From Methanobrevibacter millerae (GTDB lineage: Archaea; Methanobacteriota; Methanobacteria; Methanobacteriales; Methanobacteriaceae): DNA of 64,000 nt. Numbering within the stretch: the first letter of the stretch is position 1; each line of letters opens with the position of its first letter. The notes under the pieces are model-generated. The model saw only the letters and a program-made list of their open reading frames with translations. It did not search any database and was not told where the DNA came from. Location: positions 1 to 64,000 of the forward strand of contig NZ_FMXB01000014.1 of assembly GCF_900103415.1 (NCBI RefSeq), in the 5' to 3' direction. The position numbers and the translations under genes are program-made. Positions 25,069 through 34,760 of this stretch are shown one piece after another.

Positions 25069-25447
25069 TTAGTCGTCTGCTAAATTATCGAAGTATCCTT
25101 GAATGAATATAACTGGTGTTCCCGTATCTCCAGAACCACAGGTCAAGTCACATAGAGAACTGATTAAATCTCTTAATTTTATTGGTGTCGTACCTTCTGT
25201 AATATTTTGTCAAGTTAAATCCTTATCTTAATGTCTGATTTATTCTTTAATTGCTTCTTTTAATTCATCATCTTTTAAATTGGTGAATTTATTATCAAAA
25301 ATATTTAATTTGATTTTATTTGGAGTTCCTACTAATCCTGTGTATGTGCTAGGAAACAACAGGATTGGCTAATTCTCAAATCTGTCCTACAGAATCCTTA
25401 AATACTCTGTCACCATAAACCATTATTTTTGTCTTTCTATTACTCAT
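25069..25447 (-). pseudogene. Decayed small genes of unknown function
   Basis: On the minus strand an ATG at 25447 opens MSNRKTKIMVYGDRVFKDSV, stops after 23 codons, and a continuation in a shifted frame reads STYTGLVGTPNKIKLNIFDN and ends with a stop at 25240-25242. A further frame fragment ends at 25069-25071 with TPIKLRDLISSLCDL and GTPVIFIQGYFDNLADD. Each fragment is sensible protein-like sequence, but stops and frame changes break it. I read this as one or two former small genes that have decayed, at the border of the surface-polymer island. No family recognised. Confidence 0.5.
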
Positions 25448-25579
25448 GGTTAATGTTATCGGAAATGTAGTGAATTAACGTTTTTTAACTATTCTGAAAA
25501 GAATGGAGAATCTTAAAATTATTGTTAATAAAAAAGATTCTCCAATTCATAATATACTTTCATTTAATAAAAATTTTTG

Positions 25580-25715
25580 ATTAAACACCCTAACAGTTTT
25601 ACATAATAGATTCTGATTATAATGTATGGTAGCAAATAGTTTAAAATACATTAACACGAACAGGCAAAATAAAAAATTAGATTTTAAATCATATAAGGCA
25701 GTTCTTAATATAAAT
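25580..25715 (-). pseudogene. Relic of a second acyltransferase 3' end
   Basis: The DNA from about 25580 onwards matches the 3' end of the acyltransferase gene at 21396-21530 along its whole length, for example TTAAACACCxxTAACA at the stop end, then AATGTATGGTA and TTAACACGAACA at the same spacing. The match has indels and no open frame, and the rest of the gene is missing. It is therefore a degraded copy, perhaps left from a duplication or from replacement of an acyltransferase when the island changed. The boundary toward 25715 is approximate. Confidence 0.6.
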
Positions 25716-25728
25716 AAACTTTGTTTAT

Positions 25729-26592
25729 CTAGTATTCTCCAAAATCAATTATTTTCCAGTTATGATTAAATCTTTCAGAAATAGGTGGGATTTCCATATA
25801 ATTACCATAAAAAACTTTTAAAACTTCATCATATCCAACAGGAATATTTGCACATGTGTCTTCAAATTTAACTTTTAAAGCCTGATTAAAGCAAGATTTA
25901 TGGAAATCTCTTTCTATCCAAACTCCTTCCCCCGGACTACAAAGCATTTCACATTTTCCCTGATATTTTTTTATTAATTTAGTAAATATTTTTAAAGCAA
26001 TGTTTGGAATATTAAAATGTCCAAATAAAAATTTTATTCTGTGTCCTATAAATTCATTGGTTTTGGAAGTGTATACATCACATTCAACAGAATGAGTAAG
26101 GAATATTAAGAATTTTACAAAATAAACTGTTTTTATAAATAAAAATCTTTCAATCTTCTTTTCTGGAATTTCATCTAATACATTAATATCGATATATATT
26201 CCAAAATCATATAGAGTACATTCTTGTTCTTGTTGTTTTAATTTGGTATTTTTTAAACAGAGTAATGTTTTTGGAGTATAATTGTCATCATCAATTTTAA
26301 ATCGTTTTTTCAAGTTTGATATATAATATTTTCCGTTTTCTTTATCTAAAATTTTTAATAATTTCTCATAATCCTCTCTAAGCATAGCTACATCAATTTC
26401 ATCATCCCATGGGATAAATCCTCCATGACGTACTGCACCAATAGTTGTTCCCGCATGGAGAAAATACTGTATATCATTTTCATCACAAATTTCAATAAAA
26501 TCTTTAAATATATCCATTATTACAGTTTGCAAGTGTTTTAATGTATCTGGGTCATAATCTTTATAGTTAGTGTTATTTTCATTCATGGACAT
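25729..26592 (-). CDS. LicD-family phosphotransferase
   Basis: A 287-residue LicD/fukutin-like nucleotidyltransferase-fold protein. The core is GTTIGAVRHGGFIPWDDEID, the diagnostic G-x-R-H-x-G-FIPWDDDID-type motif at residues 49-68, with the metal-binding Asp pair. Bacterial LicD proteins transfer phosphocholine from CDP-choline to teichoic acid or lipopolysaccharide sugars; related eukaryotic enzymes transfer ribitol phosphate. Both types of activated donor could be made in this island (CDP-ribitol from genes 34753-36497, a CDP-aminoalcohol from 38580), so LicD is a natural last step. It is the first gene in the minus-strand side of the island. Substrate is inferred only. Confidence 0.88.
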   Translation of the reverse strand: MSMNENNTNYKDYDPDTLKHLQTVIMDIFKDFIEICDENDIQYFLHAGTTIGAVRHGGFIPWDDEIDVAMLREDYEKLLKILDKENGKYYISNLKKRFKIDDDNYTPKTLLCLKNTKLKQQEQECTLYDFGIYIDINVLDEIPEKKIERFLFIKTVYFVKFLIFLTHSVECDVYTSKTNEFIGHRIKFLFGHFNIPNIALKIFTKLIKKYQGKCEMLCSPGEGVWIERDFHKSCFNQALKVKFEDTCANIPVGYDEVLKVFYGNYMEIPPISERFNHNWKIIDFGEY

Positions 26593-26773
26593 TAAAAAAA
26601 CACCTTATAATTTTAATTTAGGTAAATTTTTTCACATATGTATTATAAAGTTTAGAGCATTATTTTATTTAAAAGTTATTGTTAAATATTGTTTTTTATT
26701 TTTTAGGTTCTTTTAAAAATTATTTATGGATTCGGAAAAACTATTTTTTTTTATTTTAATTGATATTATGTGT

Positions 26774-27829
26774 TTAACCCCGTATTTTATCTAATATTGG
26801 TTTTTCAATTAAAAACCAACTTATCGTTGCAAAGATAATTGTTAAAATCATGCAAATGAATGAATATATCAGTAAATTGTGTGGAATTGAGTGTGTATTC
26901 CAAAAACATGCAACTACAACTTGAATTGGCCAAGCATATATGTAAATTCCGTAAGAAATATCATTTTCCTGTATCCATCGTGGTGACTTTAATTTTACTG
27001 AAATAAATAATAGTATATATATCATAGGAATTGCGCAGATTTCCATAGCAATAAAATAAGGCATAAATCTCATTATTATAAAACAAAAAATTAGCATTAT
27101 ACTTAATATCTTCCATGAAGTTTGTAGATTCTCACTTATTAGATAAACTGTTGATCCTCCTAGAAATATTGATAAGAAATAGATAGCATAAGTATATAAA
27201 TGCTTATTAAAATAATTATCATTGTATTTTCCATTAATAGCAAAATCTAATATGGATAATATTGTTAATAGGATATATAATCCAAATATAATTTTAACAT
27301 AATTTTTTTTTAAAATTTTTAACTTATTTAAAAGCAATATTATAATTGCAATTACAATGTAACATCCAAATTCATATTTTAATGTCCATGCAGAACCGTT
27401 CCATGTAGTTGCAGGAGTATTTATTAATGTTGTTCCTAAATTCTGAAAACCAAATGGAAGGGAGTATATGAAAAATTTAATTAAGTCTGAATCTTTAAGA
27501 AAAGAAATTATATCAAAAGTTCCACTATTATTTATTGAAAATGTTAGGGGAGCAAATAAAATCATTGTCATAATTATTGAACACAAAAATGCAGGATAAA
27601 TTCTAGCAAAACGCTTTTTAAAGTAAGATTTAACATCATTTTTTATTGCAGATGAAATAATTAAATAACCAGAAATAACAAAGAAACAAGGAACTGCTAA
27701 TCTTAGGATATATGCATAATTATTTGTTTCAAATCCCAAAAAAAAATAAGAATGATAAATCAGAACAAAAGACGCTAAAATTAATCTTATTAAATTCAAT
27801 GAATTATTTCTATTTTTTAATCTCAACAT
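26774..27829 (-). CDS. Acyltransferase family 3 membrane protein
   Basis: A membrane protein of about 351 residues with some ten helices and the acyltransferase-3 pattern: LRLKNRNNSLNLIRLILASF at the N-terminus, a YHSYFF segment with the likely active-site His, LAVPCFFVISGYLI, and SYFKKRFARIYPAFL. It likely adds acetyl or another acyl group to the polymer assembled by the island. I use the ATG at 27829; a GTG at 27838 also fits. It is separated from licD by about 180 nt and probably has its own promoter. It is distinct from the paralogue at 21395. Confidence 0.82.
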   Translation of the reverse strand: MLRLKNRNNSLNLIRLILASFVLIYHSYFFLGFETNNYAYILRLAVPCFFVISGYLIISSAIKNDVKSYFKKRFARIYPAFLCSIIMTMILFAPLTFSINNSGTFDIISFLKDSDLIKFFIYSLPFGFQNLGTTLINTPATTWNGSAWTLKYEFGCYIVIAIIILLLNKLKILKKNYVKIIFGLYILLTILSILDFAINGKYNDNYFNKHLYTYAIYFLSIFLGGSTVYLISENLQTSWKILSIMLIFCFIIMRFMPYFIAMEICAIPMIYILLFISVKLKSPRWIQENDISYGIYIYAWPIQVVVACFWNTHSIPHNLLIYSFICMILTIIFATISWFLIEKPILDKIRG

Positions 27830-27942
27830 AATTGTCACTTTTGATATTTCAGAGAAAGTATTAATTTAAAACTAATAAATTTATCCCAGATACTTATTTA
27901 ATTAATTTATTTTTCTTATTTTAAAAAATTATCATATAGTAC

Positions 27943-28890
27943 TTATTCATTTAATAAAACTTTTTTATAATATGTATCATTTTTATTTGTTTTTTCATCA
28001 TCAAATTTATATGTTAATTTGTGGAAACAAACACTATTCTGAAGTGAATCCCAAATTGAATGGTCATATATTTCAAATAACTTACTCTGTAATATATGTG
28101 GTGTTGAATTGTCCACGGGAACAATTTTGTTCCAAGTTTCAGGATAAAACTCCAAGACGATAGTCATAAAATGATGTAAAATAAAATAATCAATTTGATA
28201 ATCATTTTTTTCCCAATATTTATAAAGAAGATATCTGGTTGCTAGCAATACCTTGTTATTACTTTTAGCACTAATCAACCAACTTGAGTTAAATGTTGAT
28301 CGAGCATATTTATTTAAAGTTAAATGTTGATAAAAAAATAAATTTGAATTATTTATATAATCTGGAATGTTTGAACTTGAACAAAATACAGTAGCATCTA
28401 ACCATAATCCCCCATATTTTATTAATAATTCTAATCGAAGTAAATCAGAGATATGGGTATTTGATATGATTCCTTTTTTCCATTTTTCTATTATGAACTG
28501 TGGAAATGTAATATAGTCAAACATGTTTTCTTCTGTAATTAGAATTACTTCTTTATCTTTTAAGTTATCTTTTGCAGAAGTATAACAAATTTTAACAATT
28601 TCGGGTGCATTTTCAATCCCTTGAAACCAACAAAACCACACTTTATTGGATTTTTCATGAAAAACATTTTCATCGTAGTTTTCATCGAATTCAATTAAAT
28701 TTGCATAATACTTATTTTTTAATTGTCTTTTAATTTTGTATTCAACACATAATCCCATTATTTCGTATGATTTCTGATTTTTACCTAATAATATTGTTTC
28801 AACAGCCATAGTAGTTATGGTGTGGTTTTTAATATGGTGTTTTATTAGATTTAAATAATGTATTGACATTTGTTTTAAAGAATTTTCCAT
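27943..28890 (-). CDS. Capsular-polysaccharide-type glycosyltransferase (GT32-like)
   Basis: A protein of about 315 residues containing KVWFCWFQGIENAPEIVKIC near residue 82 and SDLLRLELLIKYGGLWLDAT near 145. These two blocks are those of the Caps_synth / glycosyltransferase sugar-binding DXD family (here LDAT follows the GG.W motif). It is probably a retaining glycosyltransferase for a surface glycan. No signal peptide or membrane helix is present. Of two close ATGs (28899 and 28890), I choose 28890 because AGGAA lies 9 nt before it. It sits alone, 110 nt beyond the acyltransferase. Confidence 0.78.
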   Translation of the reverse strand: MENSLKQMSIHYLNLIKHHIKNHTITTMAVETILLGKNQKSYEIMGLCVEYKIKRQLKNKYYANLIEFDENYDENVFHEKSNKVWFCWFQGIENAPEIVKICYTSAKDNLKDKEVILITEENMFDYITFPQFIIEKWKKGIISNTHISDLLRLELLIKYGGLWLDATVFCSSSNIPDYINNSNLFFYQHLTLNKYARSTFNSSWLISAKSNNKVLLATRYLLYKYWEKNDYQIDYFILHHFMTIVLEFYPETWNKIVPVDNSTPHILQSKLFEIYDHSIWDSLQNSVCFHKLTYKFDDEKTNKNDTYYKKVLLNE

Positions 28891-29434
28891 TTTAATCATT
28901 TCCTATAATATTAATATAGCTAATTATTACACATAGATGATTAATTATAGTATAAATCAAATATTTCAATATTATTTATTTTCATTAGTTTTCCAGTATT
29001 TTAACTTTATTTATATGTTAAAAAGTATAAAAATTAAACTCTAAATTGTATTATATCAAATAAACAATATATATTTTAGGATTAATTATATATCTGATGA
29101 ATATAATTTATAGTAATATTCTTTGGTATTATATTTAATTGTTAATTGTTTTTTACAAAGTTTGTGGGAATAATTCCTGTAAAATAATGCATAGAATAAC
29201 TAAAGAATAAAAAAATTATTATGGTCTTATAATGGGATTATATATGACTTGATTCAGAATCATTTTTTTGGGTTGTTTTGATTACGCACAACAGTAAGAA
29301 TCTATTTCTTCATTGTTTTGTCCATTGACATTTTAAAGATTATTCAAAAAAATATTTTTTCATTGAATTCTTAAACTTTAAGTTGGTGGAATATTAGTAA
29401 ATTTTATTAAGTAATATGTTAAATATCTTTATGT
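28891..29434. other. AT-rich divergent intergenic region
   Basis: Over 500 bases with no credible gene. It separates the minus-strand glycosyltransferase from the plus-strand FkbM methyltransferase. TATA-like stretches (for example 29068-29075 and 29100-29110) occur but none is decisive. Near 29280-29340 the minus strand reads NNEEIDSYCCA before a stop and could be a relic peptide gene; it has no ribosome binding site and I do not call it. Confidence 0.35.
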
Positions 29435-30340
29435 ATGTTAATGAAACTTAAATATCTTTTTGATTATTTTAAATATTTAGAAAATCCGTTTGAAGCTCTA
29501 AAATTTAAATTTGGGGTTTCTGAAAATTACACCATTAAAGTTAAAAATATTGATTCAACAGTTACTTTAAATAATGTAAAAGTACTTAATCATTTAATGG
29601 CTAATTTACCAAAGATAAAACCAGATAAAATTCCTAATTTTTTAATTTATATTAAAAATAGAGATAATGATGATAAATATTTGGAGATTGGGGATATTAA
29701 ATTTATTAATATATATAATTCTGATTTTATTAAAAATCATGGGGATGAATTTTATAGTCATTTAATAGAATTTTTCACTGATGATGTTTTTGAAATATTA
29801 GATTATAAAGGTAGGCATGTTGTTGACATTGGAGGTAATATTGGAGACACTCCTTTATTTTTTGCTAAAGCAGGTGCAGACGTTATTAGCTTTGAACCAA
29901 TTAAACATTTATATGACTTAGCTGTTGAAAATGTTGAACTAAATGGAGATGTTAAAAACAAAATTATATTAGTTAATAAAGCAATTGGTGGGAAAAGAGG
30001 CATACTTCATTTTGATGATTCCTCAATTATTGAGTATGTGGGAAATGATCAGAATCATGTCATGGAAGTGATAACTATATCTGATTTATTAGAACAATTT
30101 GATTTTACACCAGATATTTTAAAAATGGATTGTGAAGGTTGTGAATTTGAAATTATATTAAACAGTGATTTATCCATGTTTAATGATATAATTTTTGAAC
30201 ATCATCAAAGAATTGTTGATAAAGATTATAATCTTCTTGTAAATGAACTCAAAAAACAAGGTTTTGAAATACAACTCTTCGAATTAGAAGGAAGTGATTG
30301 TAAATTTGAAGAACAAGGTATGATATATGCCCACAAATAG
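29435..30340 (+). CDS. FkbM-family SAM methyltransferase
   Basis: A 301-residue protein. After about 120 residues of unclear function, the class I methyltransferase core begins with VVDIGGNIGDTPLFFAKAGA (SAM-binding motif I), VISFEPIKHLYDLAVENVEL and DILKMDCEGCEFEIIL. These are hallmarks of FkbM methyltransferases, which O-methylate sugars or other metabolites in surface glycan and secondary metabolite clusters. Its place in the island suggests methylation of a surface sugar. Two in-frame ATGs (29435, 29441) are possible, without a clear ribosome binding site. It is the only plus-strand gene in this part of the island and has its own promoter. Confidence 0.85.
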   Translation: MLMKLKYLFDYFKYLENPFEALKFKFGVSENYTIKVKNIDSTVTLNNVKVLNHLMANLPKIKPDKIPNFLIYIKNRDNDDKYLEIGDIKFINIYNSDFIKNHGDEFYSHLIEFFTDDVFEILDYKGRHVVDIGGNIGDTPLFFAKAGADVISFEPIKHLYDLAVENVELNGDVKNKIILVNKAIGGKRGILHFDDSSIIEYVGNDQNHVMEVITISDLLEQFDFTPDILKMDCEGCEFEIILNSDLSMFNDIIFEHHQRIVDKDYNLLVNELKKQGFEIQLFELEGSDCKFEEQGMIYAHK

Positions 30341-30504
30341 TATTTTTCTTATTCTTTATTTTTTGTTATATAATTTTTATTATTATATGGATATTTCAAA
30401 AATTTATTTATATGTACCTTAATCGTGAATTGGAGGGCAAAACACATATACTTACCCAGGAATGTGGAAAATATTAGAGAAGTTTCTCTCTTTAAATATT
30501 TAAA

Positions 30505-31935
30505 TTAATTTTTACCTAAAATTTCTTTTATTACATATTTATCATCCTTATCAAATAGTTTTAATAAGTAAAGAGTTGCAAAGTAAATAATTATTCCAAC
30601 TGGTAGGGCTAGCCACATATTTAAGTTTAATAAGTGGAGTGCAATTGCTAGTATTGTTGAACCTATTATTATTTTTCCAATATCATAATATAATTTTTTA
30701 TTTGGCTTTTGACCGGATTTATATATTACATAGAATTGAATAATTAAGATTAATAAATCACTTAATACTGTTGTAATTGCTGCACCGGTATATGTTAAAT
30801 ATGGAATCATGATGAGATTTAAAGTAAAATTAAATGCCGCTGCAATAAGATAAATTTTTGTAACGCTTACTTCTTTGTGTGATGCATTTAATAGACTATT
30901 ACAAGGACCATTAATAAATAACAAACACACCGTCCAGATTAAAATAGATAATGGTGCAGAAGCAGCATCGTATTTATGACCATAAATTAATCGTATAATG
31001 TCCAATGAGTAGAGCACGGTTCCAACAGCTATTGGGACCATTATAAGTGTTAGATATTTGATAGATTTCTCAAAACTAACAATGAGTAACTTTTCATTAT
31101 TTTTATAAAGTCTACTCATTACAGGGAAAATAACTGATCCATAAACTGAGTAAAATAATGTTAAAACTGAGATTAACTTATAAGTTGCATTATAAACTCC
31201 AGTTTCATAATTTCCAACAAGATGCGTTAACATTATCATATCAATGGAGTAATAAATTGAAAATAAAAGTCCAGTTACTGCGAAAGGGATGGATACTTTA
31301 GTAATTTTTTTACAAAAATTTTTATTTATTTCATATTTTGGTTTGGTAATATGTTTTACTAAAACATAATATGAATAGATGCATGTAATAACATTAGCCA
31401 GAAGATAAGCGAATGTAATTCCATAAATTCCCAAATCACTGAATATAGCAATGAGTATAAAAATTAATTGTAATAGATTTAATATTGTATTTCGAATTCC
31501 TTGATATTTTCCTTCTTCAAATGCTTGAAAACAACCGATTATTAATTCATTTAATGATAAAACAATTCTTTGAATTAAAAAAAGCAATGTTACACATATA
31601 GTTACTTCATCTGATTTCATTAAGATTAAAATAACTAGTGTTAAAAAGATTGTTCCAATACTAAAAATACCCTTTAATGGAATAGCATTGCCAACATATT
31701 TAGGAGCGGAAGAATGATCTGTTGAAATGTGCCGAACAATATGGGTACTAATCCCCCAATCCATTGTAAAACTTATTATTCCAGTTAATGAAATAGCAAA
31801 GCCTAAAATACCATATTCACTAACACTCATGTATCTGGCTATTAAAACAGTCCAAATAAATCCACAAATACATGCAATAATTTGTGAAACCAGTATCCAA
31901 CTCATATTTTTAAATATTGTTTGCACTTGACTCAT
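30505..31935 (-). CDS. Polysaccharide flippase (Wzx/MATE-like)
   Basis: A 476-residue membrane protein with about fourteen hydrophobic helices. It starts with the polysaccharide-biosynthesis signature IFKNMSWILVSQIIACICGFI and LIARYMSVSEYGILGFAISL, the RfbX/Wzx family pattern, and later contains PFAVTGLLFSIYYSIDMIML. Flippases move undecaprenyl- or dolichyl-linked glycans across the membrane. As the last gene on the minus-strand run that starts at tagF-like, it is the plausible exporter of the lipid-linked polymer precursor, although teichoic acids themselves usually leave by an ABC transporter. No ABC transporter is visible in the island. Confidence 0.88.
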   Translation of the reverse strand: MSQVQTIFKNMSWILVSQIIACICGFIWTVLIARYMSVSEYGILGFAISLTGIISFTMDWGISTHIVRHISTDHSSAPKYVGNAIPLKGIFSIGTIFLTLVILILMKSDEVTICVTLLFLIQRIVLSLNELIIGCFQAFEEGKYQGIRNTILNLLQLIFILIAIFSDLGIYGITFAYLLANVITCIYSYYVLVKHITKPKYEINKNFCKKITKVSIPFAVTGLLFSIYYSIDMIMLTHLVGNYETGVYNATYKLISVLTLFYSVYGSVIFPVMSRLYKNNEKLLIVSFEKSIKYLTLIMVPIAVGTVLYSLDIIRLIYGHKYDAASAPLSILIWTVCLLFINGPCNSLLNASHKEVSVTKIYLIAAAFNFTLNLIMIPYLTYTGAAITTVLSDLLILIIQFYVIYKSGQKPNKKLYYDIGKIIIGSTILAIALHLLNLNMWLALPVGIIIYFATLYLLKLFDKDDKYVIKEILGKN

Positions 31936-32044
31936 AAAATCATTTTATTATATTTATTTTATAAATATTTTTTTTTAAATTCACAGTTTATTTAAAACTT
32001 AATTAATATAAGTATGAATATTATGATAATTACATATAAAATTA

Positions 32045-33067
32045 TTAATTAGTATTTCGTTTAATTTTTCTAATGAATGTTATTTTCCTAATTGTATTCA
32101 ATGTTTTTAAACTTATAATTGCATATTTAAATTTTTTATCCAATATAAATTGATTAATAATATTCGCCCATTTTTCATCTAATTTAATTTTGAAATCAAT
32201 TTCTATTTCAAACTCATGAATTTTTTTTAAGAGATCTATAAATTCTTTATTAGTTACATTAAGATAAGAACATTGAACTAATAGATAAACAATATTGTCT
32301 TTAAAAATGTCATTTGCTAAATGAAGTTTATTTTCATTTTTTAATATATTTATTATAATGTAATTTGCAGATAACATTTCTTCAACATATCCTATTGAAC
32401 TAACATGAGATAATGAATCTGATTTAATATTCCAATAATATCCAAAATAGTTTTTTAAATAGATTAATTTTTTTGATTTTAAAAAGTATTGTATCATGAA
32501 AATAAAATCATCTGCTGATGTGTTTTCTTTGAATTTAAGTTCATTTTCTATTATAATTTGTTTTTTGTAGATTTTATTCCATACAGAAATATTGTTAAAA
32601 AGTAAAATGTCATCATTTTCAATGATTATATGGTCATTATTTTCAATTCCGTTAACATAATCAATATTGCTTTTTATCTCACTTAATGAATCTACAATGA
32701 CTCTGTCACAGCATACTACATCAGCTTTTTCATTAATCATGGTTTCATATAATTTTTTACACATATCAACATCAATTTCATCATCATTATCCATAAACAT
32801 TATATAATCGGCGGTTGCTTTTTCTAAACCAATATTTCTACCGAAACCTGGGAAACCATGATTTATTTCAGAATAATATGGGATAATATTATCGTATTTT
32901 TCAGCATACTGTTCAATAATTTTTTTAGATTCATCTTTTGAGTTATCATCAACTAAAATCAATTCAATATTATTAAATCCTATACTTTGATTAATTACTG
33001 AGTTAATTGTGTTATCTAAAAATTCCTCTGCATTGTAAATTGGAATAATTAATGAAATTAAATACAT
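32045..33067 (-). CDS. Family 2 glycosyltransferase
   Basis: A 340-residue GT-A glycosyltransferase. Blocks in order: LIIPIYNAEEFLDNTINSVI, LVDDNSKDESKKIIEQYA, GFPGFGRNIGLEKATADYIM, MDNDDEIDVDMCKKLYE (metal-binding region) and a WNKIYKKQIIIEN acceptor segment. No membrane helix. It is closely related to the neighbour at 33077 and to the gene at 11043, so the three share ancestry. It starts 9 nt after the upstream gene's stop, in a tight operon. It likely adds one sugar to the linkage unit or to the polymer. The sugar is unknown. Confidence 0.88.
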   Translation of the reverse strand: MYLISLIIPIYNAEEFLDNTINSVINQSIGFNNIELILVDDNSKDESKKIIEQYAEKYDNIIPYYSEINHGFPGFGRNIGLEKATADYIMFMDNDDEIDVDMCKKLYETMINEKADVVCCDRVIVDSLSEIKSNIDYVNGIENNDHIIIENDDILLFNNISVWNKIYKKQIIIENELKFKENTSADDFIFMIQYFLKSKKLIYLKNYFGYYWNIKSDSLSHVSSIGYVEEMLSANYIIINILKNENKLHLANDIFKDNIVYLLVQCSYLNVTNKEFIDLLKKIHEFEIEIDFKIKLDEKWANIINQFILDKKFKYAIISLKTLNTIRKITFIRKIKRNTN

Positions 33068-33076
33068 AAAACACCT

Positions 33077-34078
33077 CTATAATGATTTTCGATATAATGT
33101 TAATATAGGGCTATTTCTCAACATATTCAAAAAATTCATATAATAACTTGCGATTGTAAATTGTTTTTTCATTATTAATTTATTTAATATTTTTAACCAT
33201 GTTTGCTCCATATTCAACTCAACATTTAAACTTTTTTCAAATTCATAAAATTTCTTTAAATATTTCTTTTTATCCCCATTATAATTCAATAAGCGCAAAA
33301 AGAATGGGACTGACCTTTTTGAAAATAAATGATACAAAATATCCGGCCGATTTTTACTTTCAATAACTTCTTTTGTTTTTATAAAAGAACATAATGCAGA
33401 TTCAATGTTTTTTTCATTTGACTTCATGGAATGTGAAGTTTCTTCATTAGTATGATATTTATATCCATGATAATTATTTAAGTAAATCATTTTTTTAGCA
33501 TTTAAAAATTCAGTAATTGAAAATAATATGTCTTCACCGGATGGGAGCTCTTCAAAATATAAATTATTGTTTTTTAAAAATTGATGGTTATGAATCACAT
33601 TACATACAGAGACTTTATCACAAGGAAGATCTTTACTGCAGTCTAGTTCAAGTTCTTCAATATTTTTATCATAATGATAATCTAATCTTGAGAAGTTTGT
33701 ACCTATCATTTGATGATTACATTTAACTAATTCAACATTTTTTTCTTCAATTTTATTAAATAATGTTTCACACATATCTTCTGCATATTCATCGTCAGGG
33801 TCTAAAAACATTATGTATTTGCCCGATGCTTTTTTAAGACCAGTATTTCTAGGTCTTGCAGCACCTCCTGAATTAACATCATGGTAGATTGCAATAAAAT
33901 TGAAATATTTGTCTGCATATTCTTTAATAATATTTTTTGAATTATCTGTAGAACAATCATCAACCATTATTACCTCAATATCATCTAAATCCATAGTTTG
34001 ATTCAATATTGAATTTAAAGCTCTTCTAAGATAGTTATCTACATTAAATATAGGGATTATTATTGAAATTTCATACAT
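33077..34078 (-). CDS. Family 2 glycosyltransferase
   Basis: A glycosyltransferase of 333 residues when started at the ATG at 34078, where GGTGG lies about 10 nt upstream. The longer frame from 34114 overlaps the epimerase gene and has no support. Motifs: IIIPIFNVDNYLRRALNS, IMVDDCSTDNSKNIIKE, NSGGAARPRNTGLKKASGKY and MFLDPDDEY (the DxD-like donor-binding site), followed by LPSGEDILFSITEFL. It follows the Rpe-like gene after 4 nt. Its role is probably glycosylation of the polymer backbone or linkage unit; donor and acceptor cannot be read from sequence. Confidence 0.88.
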   Translation of the reverse strand: MYEISIIIPIFNVDNYLRRALNSILNQTMDLDDIEVIMVDDCSTDNSKNIIKEYADKYFNFIAIYHDVNSGGAARPRNTGLKKASGKYIMFLDPDDEYAEDMCETLFNKIEEKNVELVKCNHQMIGTNFSRLDYHYDKNIEELELDCSKDLPCDKVSVCNVIHNHQFLKNNNLYFEELPSGEDILFSITEFLNAKKMIYLNNYHGYKYHTNEETSHSMKSNEKNIESALCSFIKTKEVIESKNRPDILYHLFSKRSVPFFLRLLNYNGDKKKYLKKFYEFEKSLNVELNMEQTWLKILNKLIMKKQFTIASYYMNFLNMLRNSPILTLYRKSL

Positions 34079-34082
34079 TAAA

Positions 34083-34760
34083 TTACTTCCACCCAATAAC
34101 TTTCCGTTTTTCAATAATTATTTCTTTAATTGGTTTTTCTGAATTCATAAATAAACTTGAAGTTCCAGAGACGAAAATTGTTGATCCTTGAGCATACAAT
34201 TTTTCTGCATGTTCTATAGATACGTTACCATCAGATTCAATTTCTAAATCTAGATTAATTTCATTCAAATATTTTCTCAAATCACCCACTTTTTCTATTG
34301 TTTCTGGAATTAATTTTTTTCCAGCGAAACCTGGGGGGGTGTGCATAACTAAAATACCATCTATTTGTGGGAAATATTCATCTAATTCATGAAAATTAGT
34401 TTTAGGATTAATTGCAATAAATTTACGTGCACCAAGTCTTGTTAAATAATCAATGCACTCTTGAATTTTATCATTATTTTCAAAGTGAAATGATACTTGG
34501 TCTCCTTCACGTATGTCGAACCAACTCATTTTTTCTAATGGATTATTTACTAAAAAATGGTAATCAAAAGGGATTTCTGTAATTCTTCTCAAGCTTTTTA
34601 CATAATCTGTTCCTAAAGCAAAGTTTGGAACAAATTGACCATCCATAATATCAATATGTAAATATTCCAAGTTCACTTCTTTAAATTCTGTTAAAAAGTA
34701 AAATAATTTGTCTAATCCAGCACACATCATTGATGCTGAAAGTTTTCCTTTTTTATTCAT
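34083..34760 (-). CDS. Ribulose-phosphate 3-epimerase-like protein in the CDP-ribitol operon
   Basis: A 225-residue TIM-barrel epimerase of the Rpe family. The metal-binding LHIDIMDGQFVPNFALG block is intact; MHTPPGFAGKKLIPET takes the place of the usual VNPGFGGQxF, ESDGNVS that of the DGG(V/I)N strand, and VSGTSSLF of the VAGS site. It therefore keeps the acid/metal residues but has changes in the phosphate loop, so the substrate may be a related pentulose or hexulose phosphate. In the operon, an Rpe supplying ribulose-5-phosphate from xylulose-5-phosphate fits with the next gene, a ribulose-5-phosphate reductase. The 3' end of the upstream gene overlaps its start by 8 nt. Confidence 0.78.
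   Translation of the reverse strand: MNKKGKLSASMMCAGLDKLFYFLTEFKEVNLEYLHIDIMDGQFVPNFALGTDYVKSLRRITEIPFDYHFLVNNPLEKMSWFDIREGDQVSFHFENNDKIQECIDYLTRLGARKFIAINPKTNFHELDEYFPQIDGILVMHTPPGFAGKKLIPETIEKVGDLRKYLNEINLDLEIESDGNVSIEHAEKLYAQGSTIFVSGTSSLFMNSEKPIKEIIIEKRKVIGWK

Noticed and set aside
29280-29350. Possible relic peptide gene on the minus strand ending in SYCCA
   Set aside because: Too short, without start context, and no maturation genes for a modified peptide nearby.
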